Shown here: one piece after another, positions 46,301 through 56,646 of the stretch
How the letters are laid out: each line of letters begins with the position of its first letter
Position numbering within the stretch: the first letter of the stretch is position 1
NCBI GenBank assembly: GCA_030620095.1
Contig: JAUTXW010000955.1
Coordinates: 202,113-266,112 of the forward strand
Length of the DNA: 64,000 nucleotides
Direction: 5' to 3'
From: Kuschelorhynchus macadamiae
Lineage: Eukaryota > Arthropoda > Insecta > Coleoptera > Curculionidae
Made by a program: the position numbers and the translations under genes
The notes under the pieces: model-generated
Seen by the model: only the letters and a program-made list of their open reading frames with translations
Told to the model about the DNA's origin: nothing
Databases searched by the model: none

Positions 46301-48287
46301 TACAGGGTTTTCCTTATAATTTGCCACCCTTTAAATCTTTTATTTCAAAAGATACAAAAAGCGGTTAATATGAAAGTTGCAGGATTTCAACTGAAGATTT
46401 ACATAGCGCTAAAATCAAAAACAAATGACTATTGGAAAATATAGAAATCAGCATGAACTTTGTTATTTTAAATGGGAAGTCTTCAAAATAACCCCGTATG
46501 AGAAGCTTAACTTATTTTCTTGGATCTAGATAGCCGTGAGTGGCCGTGGGTGCAATTCTGCTATAATGATTCGTGAATCACTCTAGCCATGAAATGTCAA
46601 ATCAAACCAAAATTACCTATTCTTTTTGAATGAAAATAATATATTTTATTTATGTTTTACGTTAAATTTATATATTTATAGCAAATTAAATATTAAAAGT
46701 TATAAAAAAACAACTAGTATATTCTGATATAATATAATATATTATGTAATTAGCAAACAACAAATACAAATGCTAGTTAATAAACAAAGATAACAATAAC
46801 ATTTATAAAATCTGTATAAGTTATTTACATGACCACCGCCATTGTTTAAGCAATTTTGGAACACGTGTCCCATTCTATTAATAGCATTGCTAACAAAGAA
46901 GGGATATTCGGTATTTAAAATTACTATTTCTTGCTCAATTTTTTGCCGTAATTCTTGTAAATTATCAGTCCTGTTACAGATTTTATCTTTCAAGTATCCC
47001 CACAAAAAATTATCTAGGGTTGTGAAGTCGGGGTTATTGGCCGAACACCGAATGGGGCCTTGCCTTCCTATCCATAAACCATAGCGATTATTTAAAAAAT
47101 TGGTAATCGGTTGGACACTGCGAGGCGGTGCGCCATCTTGATTCCAAATTAATCTGGTGTACTGACGAATGAAAAGTGTCTCTAAAAGGCGCTCTATTTC
47201 GTTATTTACAAAATCTAAATAGCGTTCGCCTGTCAAAATACCCTTAAAAATAATTGGCCCAATAATTTGCTCTCCTAATATGCCGCACCATACATGCATC
47301 GACTTAAGCCCTTGCTTCTCCCTTTCTTCAATTAATGTGGATTTCGGGTTGCTCAAAAATGTGTGTTTTTTTCGTTAAACATTCCGGCCGTAGTGAAAGT
47401 AGCTTCATCAGACCACAGAAATTTGTTAAAAAATTGGTCATCTTCTCGAAATCTCCTGGGCATTTCTTCACAGAATTGAAGTCGTTCATTTATATTATTT
47501 TCTGTTAAATGTTGCAGTGGCCTACTTTTATAGGAATGATAATTATATTTTTACAAAATCCTGCGAATTGTTTTCCATGATTTCCCTTCATGTTTATTAA
47601 ATAAATAAAAAATTACCTTCAAAATATAATAAAATATCAAACTCCTCTTCTAAATTTGCATTTGATCTTCTTTTCTTTCTGAAAAAGTTTTTCCTTTCCA
47701 CAAAATTTTTTACTATATATGATACTGTCTTTCTAGATGGCACTCGTCCCCTGAATTTTGTTCCCGATATTGACGCACTACCCTTGATGCGTAGTATATC
47801 TGAATTATTCTGAGTTTTTCTTCTTCAGTGAAAAGCATTATTATTAGGTATTATTTTTAATTTGACGTAAAACGTAATTAAAGTATTGTACTGTTATTCA
47901 GAAATAATAATTTTGGTTTTATCTCACATTTCATGGCTAGAGTGATTCTCATAATGACTGAATTGCACCCACGGCCACTCACCGCTATCTAGATCCAATA
48001 AAATAAGTTAAGCACCTCATAAAGGGTTATTTTGAAGACGAATACCTCAAAAACTACTGTTTATATAGACTGTAAATATAGACACGTTATATATTTTTGA
48101 AAAGAGGATAATGAGGTGATCTAAAAATTAAAAAATATACAGGGTGTTCCATTTAAAATAACAAAGTTCAGGGTGATTTCTATATTTTCCGATAGTCATT
48201 TTGTTTTGATTTTAGCATGGTGTAAATCTTTAGATGAAATCCTACAACTTTCGTATTAACCACTTTTTTGTATGGAAAAACCCTGTA
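46301..48287 (-). mobile_element. DD40D mariner-like transposon, complete
   Basis: Ends TACAGGGTTTTCC at 46301 and the inverse at 48287. Inverted homology is recognisable for about 350 bp, with the right side carrying an extra ~150-bp block (48030-48160). Same family type as 1-1999 by ends and by transposase. TA is the inferred target, confirmed by comparison with the unoccupied second duplication unit. Confidence 0.9.
46742..47838 (-). pseudogene. DD40D mariner-like transposase, decayed, intron remnant
   Basis: From the ATG at 47838 (MLFTEEEKLRIIQIYYASR) through SRKTVSYIVKNFVERKNFF and FDILLYFEG to a splice-donor-like GGTAATT near 47616. The acceptor and the start of exon 2 are deleted. Reading resumes with RPLQHLTENNINERLQFCEE, LWSDEATFT (first Asp), then after a stop HVWCGILGEQIIGPI, IWNQDGAPP (second Asp) and NPDFTTLDNFLWG (third Asp, 40-residue spacing). 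It runs to a C-terminal tail with MGHVFQNC. The last 204 codons (47356-46742) are open. A frameshift and the deletion near the intron disable the gene. Confidence 0.85.
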
Positions 48288-49370
48288 CATACATTTAGAA
48301 TTATCTTAGTGAGCGGTTCAATTTGATATCTGTTACGATGAATTATAAAAATATTTATATTTACTTCCGCCAAACACTCCTGGGACTCCGAAACGATGAA
48401 AAAACTCAGTTAATATTCTTCCCCTATATAATATTACTAATAATACAATTTATTGGCTGATATATGGGGAAGTAAAAATGTAAATTTGTCTTGTAGCAAA
48501 AATATGACGTTTTGACCTTTGTGTATGCTACTCTTAAAAAAATTCGCAAGAATCAGCCTTAACATCATTTGTATTGAATTTTATACCAGTCCCTAAAATG
48601 TATTTCCTTCTTTCGCCCAAGATTAAATGTGTAGATGATAAATGGTTGATCTTAAAATAATTGTTTGTATTTGGGACTCGCTGTATATTCTACTAACATA
48701 TGTATATACATTTAGAATTGTGTTAGTGAGCGGTTAAAATTTGATATCTGTTACGATTAATGCTAAAATATTTATATTTATTTTCGCCAAACACTCGCGG
48801 GACACAGACGAATCTTTTGATTGATGCCTTACTAATAAAAATAGGCCCAGGCGTTTAGCCTGTAGCTGGCAACTAACCACATATACCAGTGGCGTGCATA
48901 GAATATAGGCAAAAAAACATTGCCTACCCTATAATAATGGTTGGGTAATCTATTTTTCTTTTGTTAGAATTCTCTCTCTAGATTAAAATTTGTATTGCCT
49001 TTTTTCCATTAATTTAATTTAAAATCCACCATTTATCATCAAAAATTAAAAAAAAAGTGTCGAACCACCTAAAATGATTTGGCAAGAAAAGCATCCGTTA
49101 AGAGCCAATAGGCAAGCAAAACTGAATCATCATTAAAAACAGTACTGGAAATGCTTAAATTTTGTAAAGATATGAAAATGTGCCGTGTATTTCCTTAATT
49201 ATTAAAGTTAGCAAATTTAAAAACCATAAAATTATAGTCAGTAGTGTCTCTGCGGCACGATCGTTTTCTTGTTTAATAATAAGTCGCACTTCTTTGTGAA
49301 ACATGACTTAAAAAAAAGCCGCATATTTAAACAGATTTTTTACAAAGAACTAACGCATTTTTTTTTGGAC

Positions 49371-50702
49371 AACAAAATGTCGTCAGTCTTTTGAGAGCGG
49401 TTTGACGTCACTAAAAATTAAGTTTCAACTGTTTATGGACATACTAATGCAAGACAGAAGTATTAGTACAGGGTGTTCAAAGGGGTGAAACTACCACTTA
49501 AATAATACAATTTTTTTTATTTAAAAACCGGTTAGTTTTTTAATTTATTTTTTTACATATTTTAGGATTTTTGAAAAATTCATACAATGTGTCCAAAGGG
49601 GTAAAACCGTCCTTTAAATATTATAATATATTTTATTTAAAAACCCGTTAATTATTAGGAAAACGCTTGAACTTATTGTTTTATATTTTATTTTTTTACA
49701 TATTTTAAAATTTTTTAAAAACCCAGACACGGTGTCCAAGTGTCTGAAACCACCCCTTTATTATTATATTTTTTATTTAAAAAAACGGTTAGTTATTCGG
49801 GAGAACACTTGATACGTACTTTTTATTTTATTTTTATTACATATTTTAAATTTTTTATAAGATTATACAGGGTTTTTGAAAAAATCGGGTCGCTGATTAC
49901 TTTTTGCGATTTTTCCCAAACCGTTTGCCGTAGAAAGCTGGGCTTGTGTAAACAGCTTGATTTTAGAATGCAGAGGTTTGAAAAGAAGGGATTCTTCACT
50001 CTCAGTTTCCAAGGGGGTGAATTTACCTCTTAAATATTTATAGTGGACTCAAAAGTTGTTAAAATAAAACCGCTTCTTGATTTAAAGAACCAGCTATAAT
50101 AACTCAGAAATAGCAACAAATTAAATAAATCTAACTTTATTGGACAAAATTACTGCTCCATAATTGACATACTACTCAATAGATGTAGTTGTAGACCAAT
50201 AAAATGCGGTTAATTATTTTGCGAGTTCCTACACTCTCTAAACTCTTCAGGAAACTCTCCTTATGAGTTAGCTTTAAAAGTGGGGGCACCAGTGAAGCTT
50301 ATTCGAAATTTAAAACCACCAAAATTGTGTAATGGAACTCGGCTACAAGTTAAAACATTACAAAACAATATAATAGAGTCTTCTGTTATTTCTGGCCCTG
50401 GTCTGGGATAAACAGTTTTTTTACCACGTATCCCTTTAATTTGATTCCGTCAGACTATCCTTTTCAGTTTAAATGTGTACAGTTTCCTTTAAAGCTTAAG
50501 TAAAGCTGGAGTAGACTTGCGCTACGATTGTTTTTCCCGTGGTCAACTTTATGTCGCATGCTCTAGAGTAAGTGAGCGTAGTACGAGTCTTCCGGTTCGT
50601 CACGTCGAAGGCAGAACTTTGTGTTATTAACATAAGTTATTTGAAAGATTGTAACAAAATGTCGTCAGTCTTTTGAGAGCGGTTTGAAGTCACTAAAAAT
50701 GT
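49371..50702 (+). repeat. Direct repeat pair, about 48 bp
   Basis: AACAAAATGTCGTCAGTCTT and the following 28 bases occur at about 49373 and again at about 50656 with one mismatch, enclosing 1.28 kb. They could be the edges of an insertion or a segmental duplication. Confidence 0.75.
49468..49870 (+). repeat. Three degenerate tandem units of 116-142 bp
   Basis: Units start near 49468, 49584 and 49723 and end at a fourth partial start near 49865. Each has GTGT(T/C)CAA followed by AAACC, a run encoding TTTATTTAAAAA, and TTACATATTTTA. Confidence 0.7.
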
Positions 50703-50904
50703 AATTTAATGCAAAAAATTCAAATAAAAATACAGGTGAATAAAGCATTGTGGCGGTGGCCTGATACTACAAATTTCAGTTTATTCCTCCTCTTTCAAAT
50801 AAACTACAACGATGTTTAAGGGGTACAAATGGTCAGCTTGCTTTTTACAATATAAAAATAGTTTAGTTTAGTTTTAGACATATTACCAGAGGAGAAAGAT
50901 TCAA

Positions 50905-51285
50905 AACTAGTTTACCGCATACCTTATTCCCAATGTACAAATACATTTTTTATTGGTCAAACTATAGAATATTTGTCTAAAGGAATTAAACAGCATCAGA
51001 ATGACTGCAAGAGAATAAATACGTTTCAATCCACAGCGCTCAGTAGCCACTGTTTCTCCTCAGGTCAGAGTTTTGCCTTTGAGAATACTGTTGTATTGGA
51101 TAGAAAGTCGATCCAATACAAAAGAAATATTAACGAAACGATATATTAGCATAACTGACACAGTAAATTTTAAAACCGACATATGCAATTTAAGCAATGT
51201 CTATTCTGGAGTTTTACACAAATACAATAACAAATACAAATACACTAACTGTGTCATAAAAGGTATTGTAGTATTAATTTAATAT
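50905..51285 (+). pseudogene. PLE GIY-YIG endonuclease remnant, another family
   Basis: Plus-strand reading YRIPYSQCTNTFFIGQT, KQHQNDCKRI, LSSHCFSSGQSFAFENTVVL and SIQYKRNINETIY parallels the C-terminus of the PLE proteins at 5863 and 9434 (YKIPC, YIGQT, EH, DHF, LD, RK-L). The RT part is absent. About 600 bp of 3' untranslated-like sequence follows. Only the second half of a hammerhead core (GACGAAACG near 51819) is visible there. Confidence 0.7.
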
Positions 51286-52239
51286 ATGAGATAATAGAAA
51301 ATACTATTAAAATATAAGTAACATAGATATGTATGTATGTATGTAATGTGTAATTTTGTCGATTTTTTGTTGTTGTATGTTGCAATTCTGGGTTTGTTTT
51401 TTACCATTTTAATCCTAACCGTGACTTAATATCTTAATGAGACAGTATTGCAGCATTTATGTATGGTTCTTTAACAGGATTACCGTTACTTACTCAAGAG
51501 ATTCTAATTTTGCATTATTTAGATGAATACATTTAGGACAAAGATATCAGTCGTTAAAAAATTCTGTTTTAGTATGGATTCCTTGTGGTTTGGTACTGTC
51601 AAGTTAGGTGTATATGTGTCGTTCCCATATGATTTTTAGTTAGTTGTGGGGTGTTTGAAACCTTACACAATATTGGTGAATTATTTTATATAAATTTTAA
51701 GTATTAATTCCCCTCATTTTCGCATGTTACATTCTTCATTTAGTTTTGTAAGGCCTCTTTTGACTATTTGTGTCTTTTCTGTTCTTTAGAGATCTTTGAC
51801 AAATTCTCAATAAAGTAGACGAAACGATGGGAAAGATATAATTTTGGTTTTGACTACATAGTCCTGAATCCCACTATATTTCACACTTATACAATATATA
51901 AAGGACGCTATAAGTTTTAAAAATAGTAATTTATAATTGCCTACCCTGTTTCAAAAGGCACTGTACGCCACTGACGGAGAACATCATATAGGTACACTTA
52001 GATACATGACTGTTAAACGCATTACCCTCTTTTGTTTGTCCAATCAGGTAAAAAAAAAAACATATTTTGGCCAAGAAAATGCGGCCTCCCAGTGACGGGA
52101 GTTTGCTTATAGGTTAACCCGGCACTACCCTTATACAAGTGACTGAGTAAAAATTTTCGATATAATGAAAAATGGAGTTACGAAGAACTTCCGCCACTAC
52201 AATGAAGTATGTGCAACATTAGAAACATCAATTCAAAAA

Positions 52240-52654
52240 TATTGGTCAATTTGATATTACCGAATTACAGGGTCGAGTGGAGAGTTTGGAACTAAAAGCC
52301 AAAGCTAATTCTTTACGTAAATTCGGAGTTGAGGAGTCTGAGACCGAAGATTTGTCAGATGTCTTAATTAATTTATTTTCAGAAAAACCTCTCTCAATCA
52401 GATATAGACTATGTTTTTCGCTTAAAACAGAAAAACGAAACCAAAAAACCGGCACAGATTATTACAAACTTTGTCAGTAATAGACAGAGAAAAAGCGAAC
52501 GAAATACGCCAATCTCTGTGTTTGAAGACTTGACACGGATCCGATACGGATTGCTTATGGCAACTAAAAAGAAACATGGAAACCATATGGTTTGGACGGA
52601 AGGAGATAAAGTCTTTGCCTGGGATTCATCAACCAAAGAAAAAGATTCATATTA
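52240..52654 (+). pseudogene. L1-type ORF1 RNA-binding domain fragment
   Basis: Reading VESLELKAKANSLRKFGVEE with SETEDLSDVLINLFSEK, then across a frameshift near 52395 SDIDYVFRLKQKN, IITNFVSNRQRK, ISVFEDLTRIRYGLLMATKK and HMVWTEGDKVFAW. This order fits the RRM and C-terminal part of L1-like ORF1 proteins. The coiled coil upstream and any ORF2 are missing. Confidence 0.7.
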
Positions 52655-52971
52655 AATTAAATTATAATGATATGTCGGCTGAAGCACTCTAATATTCAAT
52701 ATTCTCCTATTAGTGCTGCATGATTTAGTGACTGTAAATAATCTTTTATTAGAATTTGGGTGAAATACTAACAATAGAATTGGTTTGGAATATGTTTTGT
52801 TGGATTTTTTTTCTTTTTTCTATATTCCATTTTTTGTACAATACTGTGTTATATTGTACAATTGAGGCGTTTATTTCAAAAACAGCATAAGTCCAAAAAT
52901 CAAGTTTCGACGAAATTAACAAAAATTGTTTACCATCACGGCTTTTAAGCTTAGTTATCACATGTTTATAT

Positions 52972-52983
52972 ATAACAGTTTTA
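52972..52983 (+). repeat. Direct repeat flanking the ribozyme array (left)
   Basis: ATAACAGTTTTA, identical to 55585-55596. A 12-bp target duplication is the simplest reading. Confidence 0.7.
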
Positions 52984-53220
52984 TTTTTTTTAATGTGTTC
53001 AGATTATTTGTTGCGTATAGATTGACAAACAAAAATCTTTTTTGGCTTTTTCGCAACTGAATAAAAATATTTAACTTTAAATTAATTGAAGCAAATTTTT
53101 AATATAATTACATACCTCAACATGTAGACTAGTCTGTCTACGGAATGTTTCGATACATAATATAAACAATATTATTTAAGCAAGCATAAGAAATTATATC
53201 ATTTACCTTAAGTTTTTATA

Positions 53221-53274
53221 GACACATAGTAATTGTACAAATACTTTCATCCTATCGGGACTCATCAGTGCGCC
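53221..53274 (-). ncRNA. Type I hammerhead ribozyme, array copy 1 (minus)
   Basis: Minus-strand order: stem I half GGCGCA, core CTGATGA, stem II GTCC-(5 nt loop)-GGAT, GAA, stem III AGTA-(10 nt)-TACT, cleavage base A, then stem I partner TGTGTC (six pairs, two of them G-U). All invariant core bases are present. Predicted cleavage lies between 53227 and 53226. Confidence 0.85.
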
Positions 53275-53634
53275 GATCGTAAGAGAAAAACATTAAATAA
53301 TAGAAAAGAATTGATTTCAAAATTTTAAAATGTGTCAGTTTGTTTGACATGTAACCTAGATATGAAAAAAATGATAGTTTGTAGCCATCTATAATGTTAT
53401 TTTTTTAATGTGTTCAGATTATTTGTTGCGTATAGATTGACAAACAAAAATCTTTTTGGCTTTTTCGCAACTGAATAAAAATATTTAACTTTAAATTAAT
53501 TGAAGCAAATTTTTAATATAATTACATACCTCAACATGTAGACTAGTCTGTCTACGGAATGTTTCGATACATAATATAAACAATATTATTTAAGCAAGCA
53601 TAAGAAATTATATCATTTACCTTAAGTTTTTATA

Positions 53635-53688
53635 GACACATAGTAATTGTACAAATACTTTCATCCTATCGGGACTCATCAGTGCGCC
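53635..53688 (-). ncRNA. Type I hammerhead ribozyme, array copy 2 (minus)
   Basis: Same 54-nt motif as copy 1, 414 bp away, identical in core and stems. Predicted cleavage between 53641 and 53640. Confidence 0.85.
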
Positions 53689-54049
53689 GATCGTAAGAGA
53701 AAAACATTAAATAATAGAAAAGAATTGATTTCAAAATTTTAAAATGTGTCAGTTTGTTTGACATGTAACCTAGATATGAAAAAAATGATAGTTTGTAGCC
53801 ATCTATAATGTTATTTTTTTAATGTGTTCAGATTATTTGTTGCGTATAGATTGACAAACAAAAATCTTTTTTGGCTTTTTCGCAACTGAATAAAAATATT
53901 TAACTTTAAATTAATTGAAGCAAATTTTTAATATAATTACATACCTCAACATGTAGACTAGTCTGTCTACGGAATGTTTCGATACATAATATAAACAATA
54001 TTATTTAAGCAAGCATAAGAAATTATATCATTTACCTTAAGTTTTTATA

Positions 54050-54103
54050 GACACATAGTAATTGTACAAATACTTTCATCCTATCGGGACTCATCAGTGC
54101 GCC
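54050..54103 (-). ncRNA. Type I hammerhead ribozyme, array copy 3 (minus)
   Basis: Identical motif. Its 5' side lies a few bases from the array centre; predicted cleavage between 54056 and 54055. Confidence 0.85.
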
Positions 54104-54111
54104 GATCGTAA

Positions 54112-54149
54112 AGGATGAAAGTATTTGTACAATTACTATGTGTCTATAA
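54112..54149 (+). ncRNA. Half hammerhead at the array centre (plus)
   Basis: Begins in the stem II strand (AGGAT) and has GAA, stem III, the cleavage base and TGTGTC, but lacks the CTGATGA half. The inverted junction therefore cut through a ribozyme. It cannot self-cleave alone. Confidence 0.8.
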
Positions 54150-54505
54150 AAACTTAAGGTAAATGATATAATTTCTTATGCTTGCTTAAATAATATTGTT
54201 TATATTATGTATCGAAACATTCCGTAGACAGACTAGTCTACATGTTGAGGTATGTAATTATATTAAAAATTTGCTTCAATTAATTTAAAGTTAAATATTT
54301 TTATTCAGTTGCGAAAAAGCCAAAAAAGATTTTTGTTTGTCAATCTATACGCAACAAATAATCTGAACACATTAAAAAAATAACATTATAGATGGCTACA
54401 AACTATCATTTTTTTCATATCTAGGTTACATGTCAAACAAACTGACACATTTTAAAATTTTGAAATCAATTCTTTTCTATTATTTAATGTTTTTCTCTTA
54501 CGATC

Positions 54506-54559
54506 GGCGCACTGATGAGTCCCGATAGGATGAAAGTATTTGTACAATTACTATGTGTC
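54506..54559 (+). ncRNA. Type I hammerhead ribozyme, array copy 4 (plus)
   Basis: GGCGCA at 54506-54511, CTGATGA at 54512-54518, TGTGTC at 54554-54559. Predicted cleavage between 54553 and 54554. Confidence 0.85.
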
Positions 54560-54920
54560 TATAAAAACTTAAGGTAAATGATATAATTTCTTATGCTTGC
54601 TTAAATAATATTGTTTATATTATGTATCGAAACATTCCGTAGACAGACTAGTCTACATGTTGAGGTATGTAATTATATTAAAAATTTGCTTCAATTAATT
54701 TAAAGTTAAATATTTTTATTCAGTTGCGAAAAAGCCAAAAAAGATTTTTGTTTGTCAATCTATACGCAACAAATAATCTGAACACATTAAAAAAATAACA
54801 TTATAGATGGCTACAAACTATCATTTTTTTCATATCTAGGTTACATGTCAAACAAACTGACACATTTTAAAATTTTGAAATCAATTCTTTTCTATTATTT
54901 AATGTTTTTTTCTTACGATC

Positions 54921-54974
54921 GGCGCACTGATGAGTCCCGATAGGATGAAAGTATTTGTACAATTACTATGTGTC
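54921..54974 (+). ncRNA. Type I hammerhead ribozyme, array copy 5 (plus)
   Basis: Identical core and stems, 415 bp after copy 4. Predicted cleavage between 54968 and 54969. Confidence 0.85.
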
Positions 54975-55355
54975 TATAAAAACTTAAGGTAAATGATATA
55001 ATTTCTTATGCTTGCTTAAATAATATTGTTTATATTATGTATCGAAACATTCCGTAGACAGACTAGTCTACATGTTGAGGTATGTAATTATATTAAAAAT
55101 TTGCTTCAATTAATTTTTAGTTAATTGTTAAAGTTAATAGTTAAATATTTTTATTCAGTTGCGAAAAAGCCAAAAAAGATTTTTGTTTGTCAATCTATAC
55201 GCAACAAATAATCTGAACACATTAAAAAAATAACATTATAGATGGCTACAAACTATCATTTTTTTCATATCTAGGTTACATGTCAAACAAACTGACACAT
55301 TTTAAAATTTTGAAATCAATTCTTTTCTATTATTTAATGTTTTTCTCTTACGATC

Positions 55356-55409
55356 GGCGCACTGATGAGTCCCGATAGGATGAAAGTATTTGTACAATTA
55401 CTATGTGTC
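55356..55409 (+). ncRNA. Type I hammerhead ribozyme, array copy 6 (plus)
   Basis: Identical core and stems, 435 bp after copy 5 because of the 20-bp insertion in that monomer. Predicted cleavage between 55403 and 55404. Confidence 0.85.
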
Positions 55410-55584
55410 TATAAAAACTTAAGGTAAATGATATAATTTCTTATGCTTGCTTAAATAATATTGTTTATATTATGTATCGAAACATTCCGTAGACAGACTA
55501 GTCTACATGTTGAGGTATGTAATTATATTAAAAATTTGCTTCAATTAATTTAAAGTTAAATATTTTTATTCAGTTGCGAAAAAG

Positions 55585-55596
55585 ATAACAGTTTTA
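55585..55596 (+). repeat. Direct repeat flanking the ribozyme array (right)
   Basis: ATAACAGTTTTA, identical to 52972-52983. Confidence 0.7.
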
Positions 55597-55890
55597 GATG
55601 TATATAGGTTTTGGTTGCTGGTACTTTTTTAGTCTTTTTTTTTTGTCAGAAATTCAAAAAGAAAGTTGGACTTATGCTGTTTTTATTGGAATTAAACGGA
55701 CATCACCTGTTTTTAAAGAGAAAGAAAATAGAATATTGAGAAACTTTTTTATTACTTAAAAAACAATATGGTTTTAATGTAACATGAAAGCACTAACTGC
55801 CTAATCCTCACACCCACTGTTGTTATCTTCGTTTTCCAGATCTAACTGTTCTCCTGTTGGTTTACAAGCATTCTCAAATATATTTTCCTA
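55597..55890. other. Spacer, nothing recognised
   Basis: It shares TTGGACTTATGCTGT in inverted orientation with sequence left of the array (near 52883-52897); otherwise unremarkable. Confidence 0.5.
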
Positions 55891-55892
55891 AA

Positions 55893-56370
55893 AACTTTTA
55901 TTTTCTGGATTTTCAAGAAATTCCATAAGGTTTTTTAAGTTTTTGATTTTAATCGGAGCTATCTCAATGGGTCTATTATATAAAATATTTAGTTGTGATC
56001 CTTCAGGAATGGGCACTTTGTTACTTTTTTCTTATCTCAACATTCGAATATCCTTCATTTTTACAGGTGGCTTGGCAACTTTAAGGAAAAATGGGTCTAT
56101 GGCTGCTTTAATATCATATATGTAAGAAATATCAACATTTACCAAACTAAATGGCGATGGATGCGTTCGAGCATTAAGAATTAGCTTGTCCCAGTCAGCT
56201 GGAATTTCAGCTTTCCCAACTTTCCTCTTTTTTTTTATCAACGAAAAATATTGGTCATTTGGTAAGTAAGAGTGACCTCTCATGGGGAAAATGTACTCTA
56301 CCTTGTCAAATATTTTTAAGCAGTGCACCAACATATAAACACAACATAGCTTTTTTTTTGACCTGGACAT
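55893..56370 (-). pseudogene. DUF7869-like transposon-associated protein fragment
   Basis: Minus-strand reading: VYMLVHCLKIFDKVEYIFPM, RGHSYLPNDQYFSLI, ADWDKLILNA, then a TAA after DIRMLR, and in the same frame EKSNKVPIPEGSQLNILYNR to a stop near 55893. The GHSYLPND motif and its spacing fit the C-terminal domain known as DUF7869, common in repetitive arthropod genes. The N-terminal bulk is missing beyond 56370. Identification is from memory of the motif. Confidence 0.55.
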
Positions 56371-56646
56371 TCGTCACTGAATAGCACTAAAGTAGTTATA
56401 ATAGGGGAGCGCCTCCTCCTCCTCCTCTTCCTCTCTCTCATGTCCCTCATTCTTAACTTCCTCCCCTTTTATTCTCATTCGCATCATATTTTTTAATTTT
56501 TTCTCTTTGTTCTCCCACATTTGATTTTGCATTCTTAAGTCTTATAAATAGGTGCATCAAGATCATTTTAGTATGTTAAGGTACGAGTGACTGTTAAAAG
56601 AAAAAAATCTGTTGAATAAATCTATTAATAATAATATTAAAATAAA

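Larger units (their letters stand above)
46020..48810. repeat. Tandem duplication (about 400 bp) split by a mariner
   Basis: 46020-46296 plus 48288-48420 match 48421-48810 in direct orientation and in order. Shared blocks include AATACAATTTATTGGCTG, CAGTCCCTAAAATGTATT, GTATTTGGGACTC, CATTTAGAATT and GATATCTGTTACGAT. The second unit shows the site before insertion of the mariner at 46301. Confidence 0.85.
48887..51973 (+). mobile_element. Composite segment with hAT-like inverted ends
   Basis: CAGTGGCGTGCATAG at 48887 and the inverse of CAGTGGCGTACAGTGCC at 51973 form short inverted termini, followed inward on both sides by GCCTACCCT-type sequence. I find no matching 8-bp target duplication. 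Inside are tandem repeats (49468-49870), a direct repeat (49371/50654) and a PLE remnant. Confidence 0.55.
52984..55584. repeat. Inverted tandem array of about 414-bp hammerhead monomers
   Basis: Left half (52984-54103): about 2.7 monomers whose ribozyme reads on the minus strand. Right half (54112-55584): about 3.5 monomers reading plus. Monomer starts repeat at 52992, 53407 and 53821. Ribozymes are spaced 414-415 bp on the left, and 415 and 435 bp on the right, where one unit has a 20-bp insertion near 55115. Copies are nearly identical (one extra T or one missing T here and there), so amplification is recent. The halves meet at 54104-54111 inside the ribozyme. No coding frame is present. 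Tandem hammerhead repeats are known as satellites in schistosomes, salamanders and cave crickets and as retrozymes; this array has the form of the latter. Confidence 0.9.

Noticed and set aside
47395..47425. CTGATGAAGCTAC on the minus strand as a hammerhead core
   Set aside because: These bases encode the SDEAT motif of the mariner transposase, and no paired stems surround them.
51800..51850. GACGAAACG after the second PLE endonuclease remnant as a hammerhead
   Set aside because: No first core half or paired stems could be found; at best a decayed motif.
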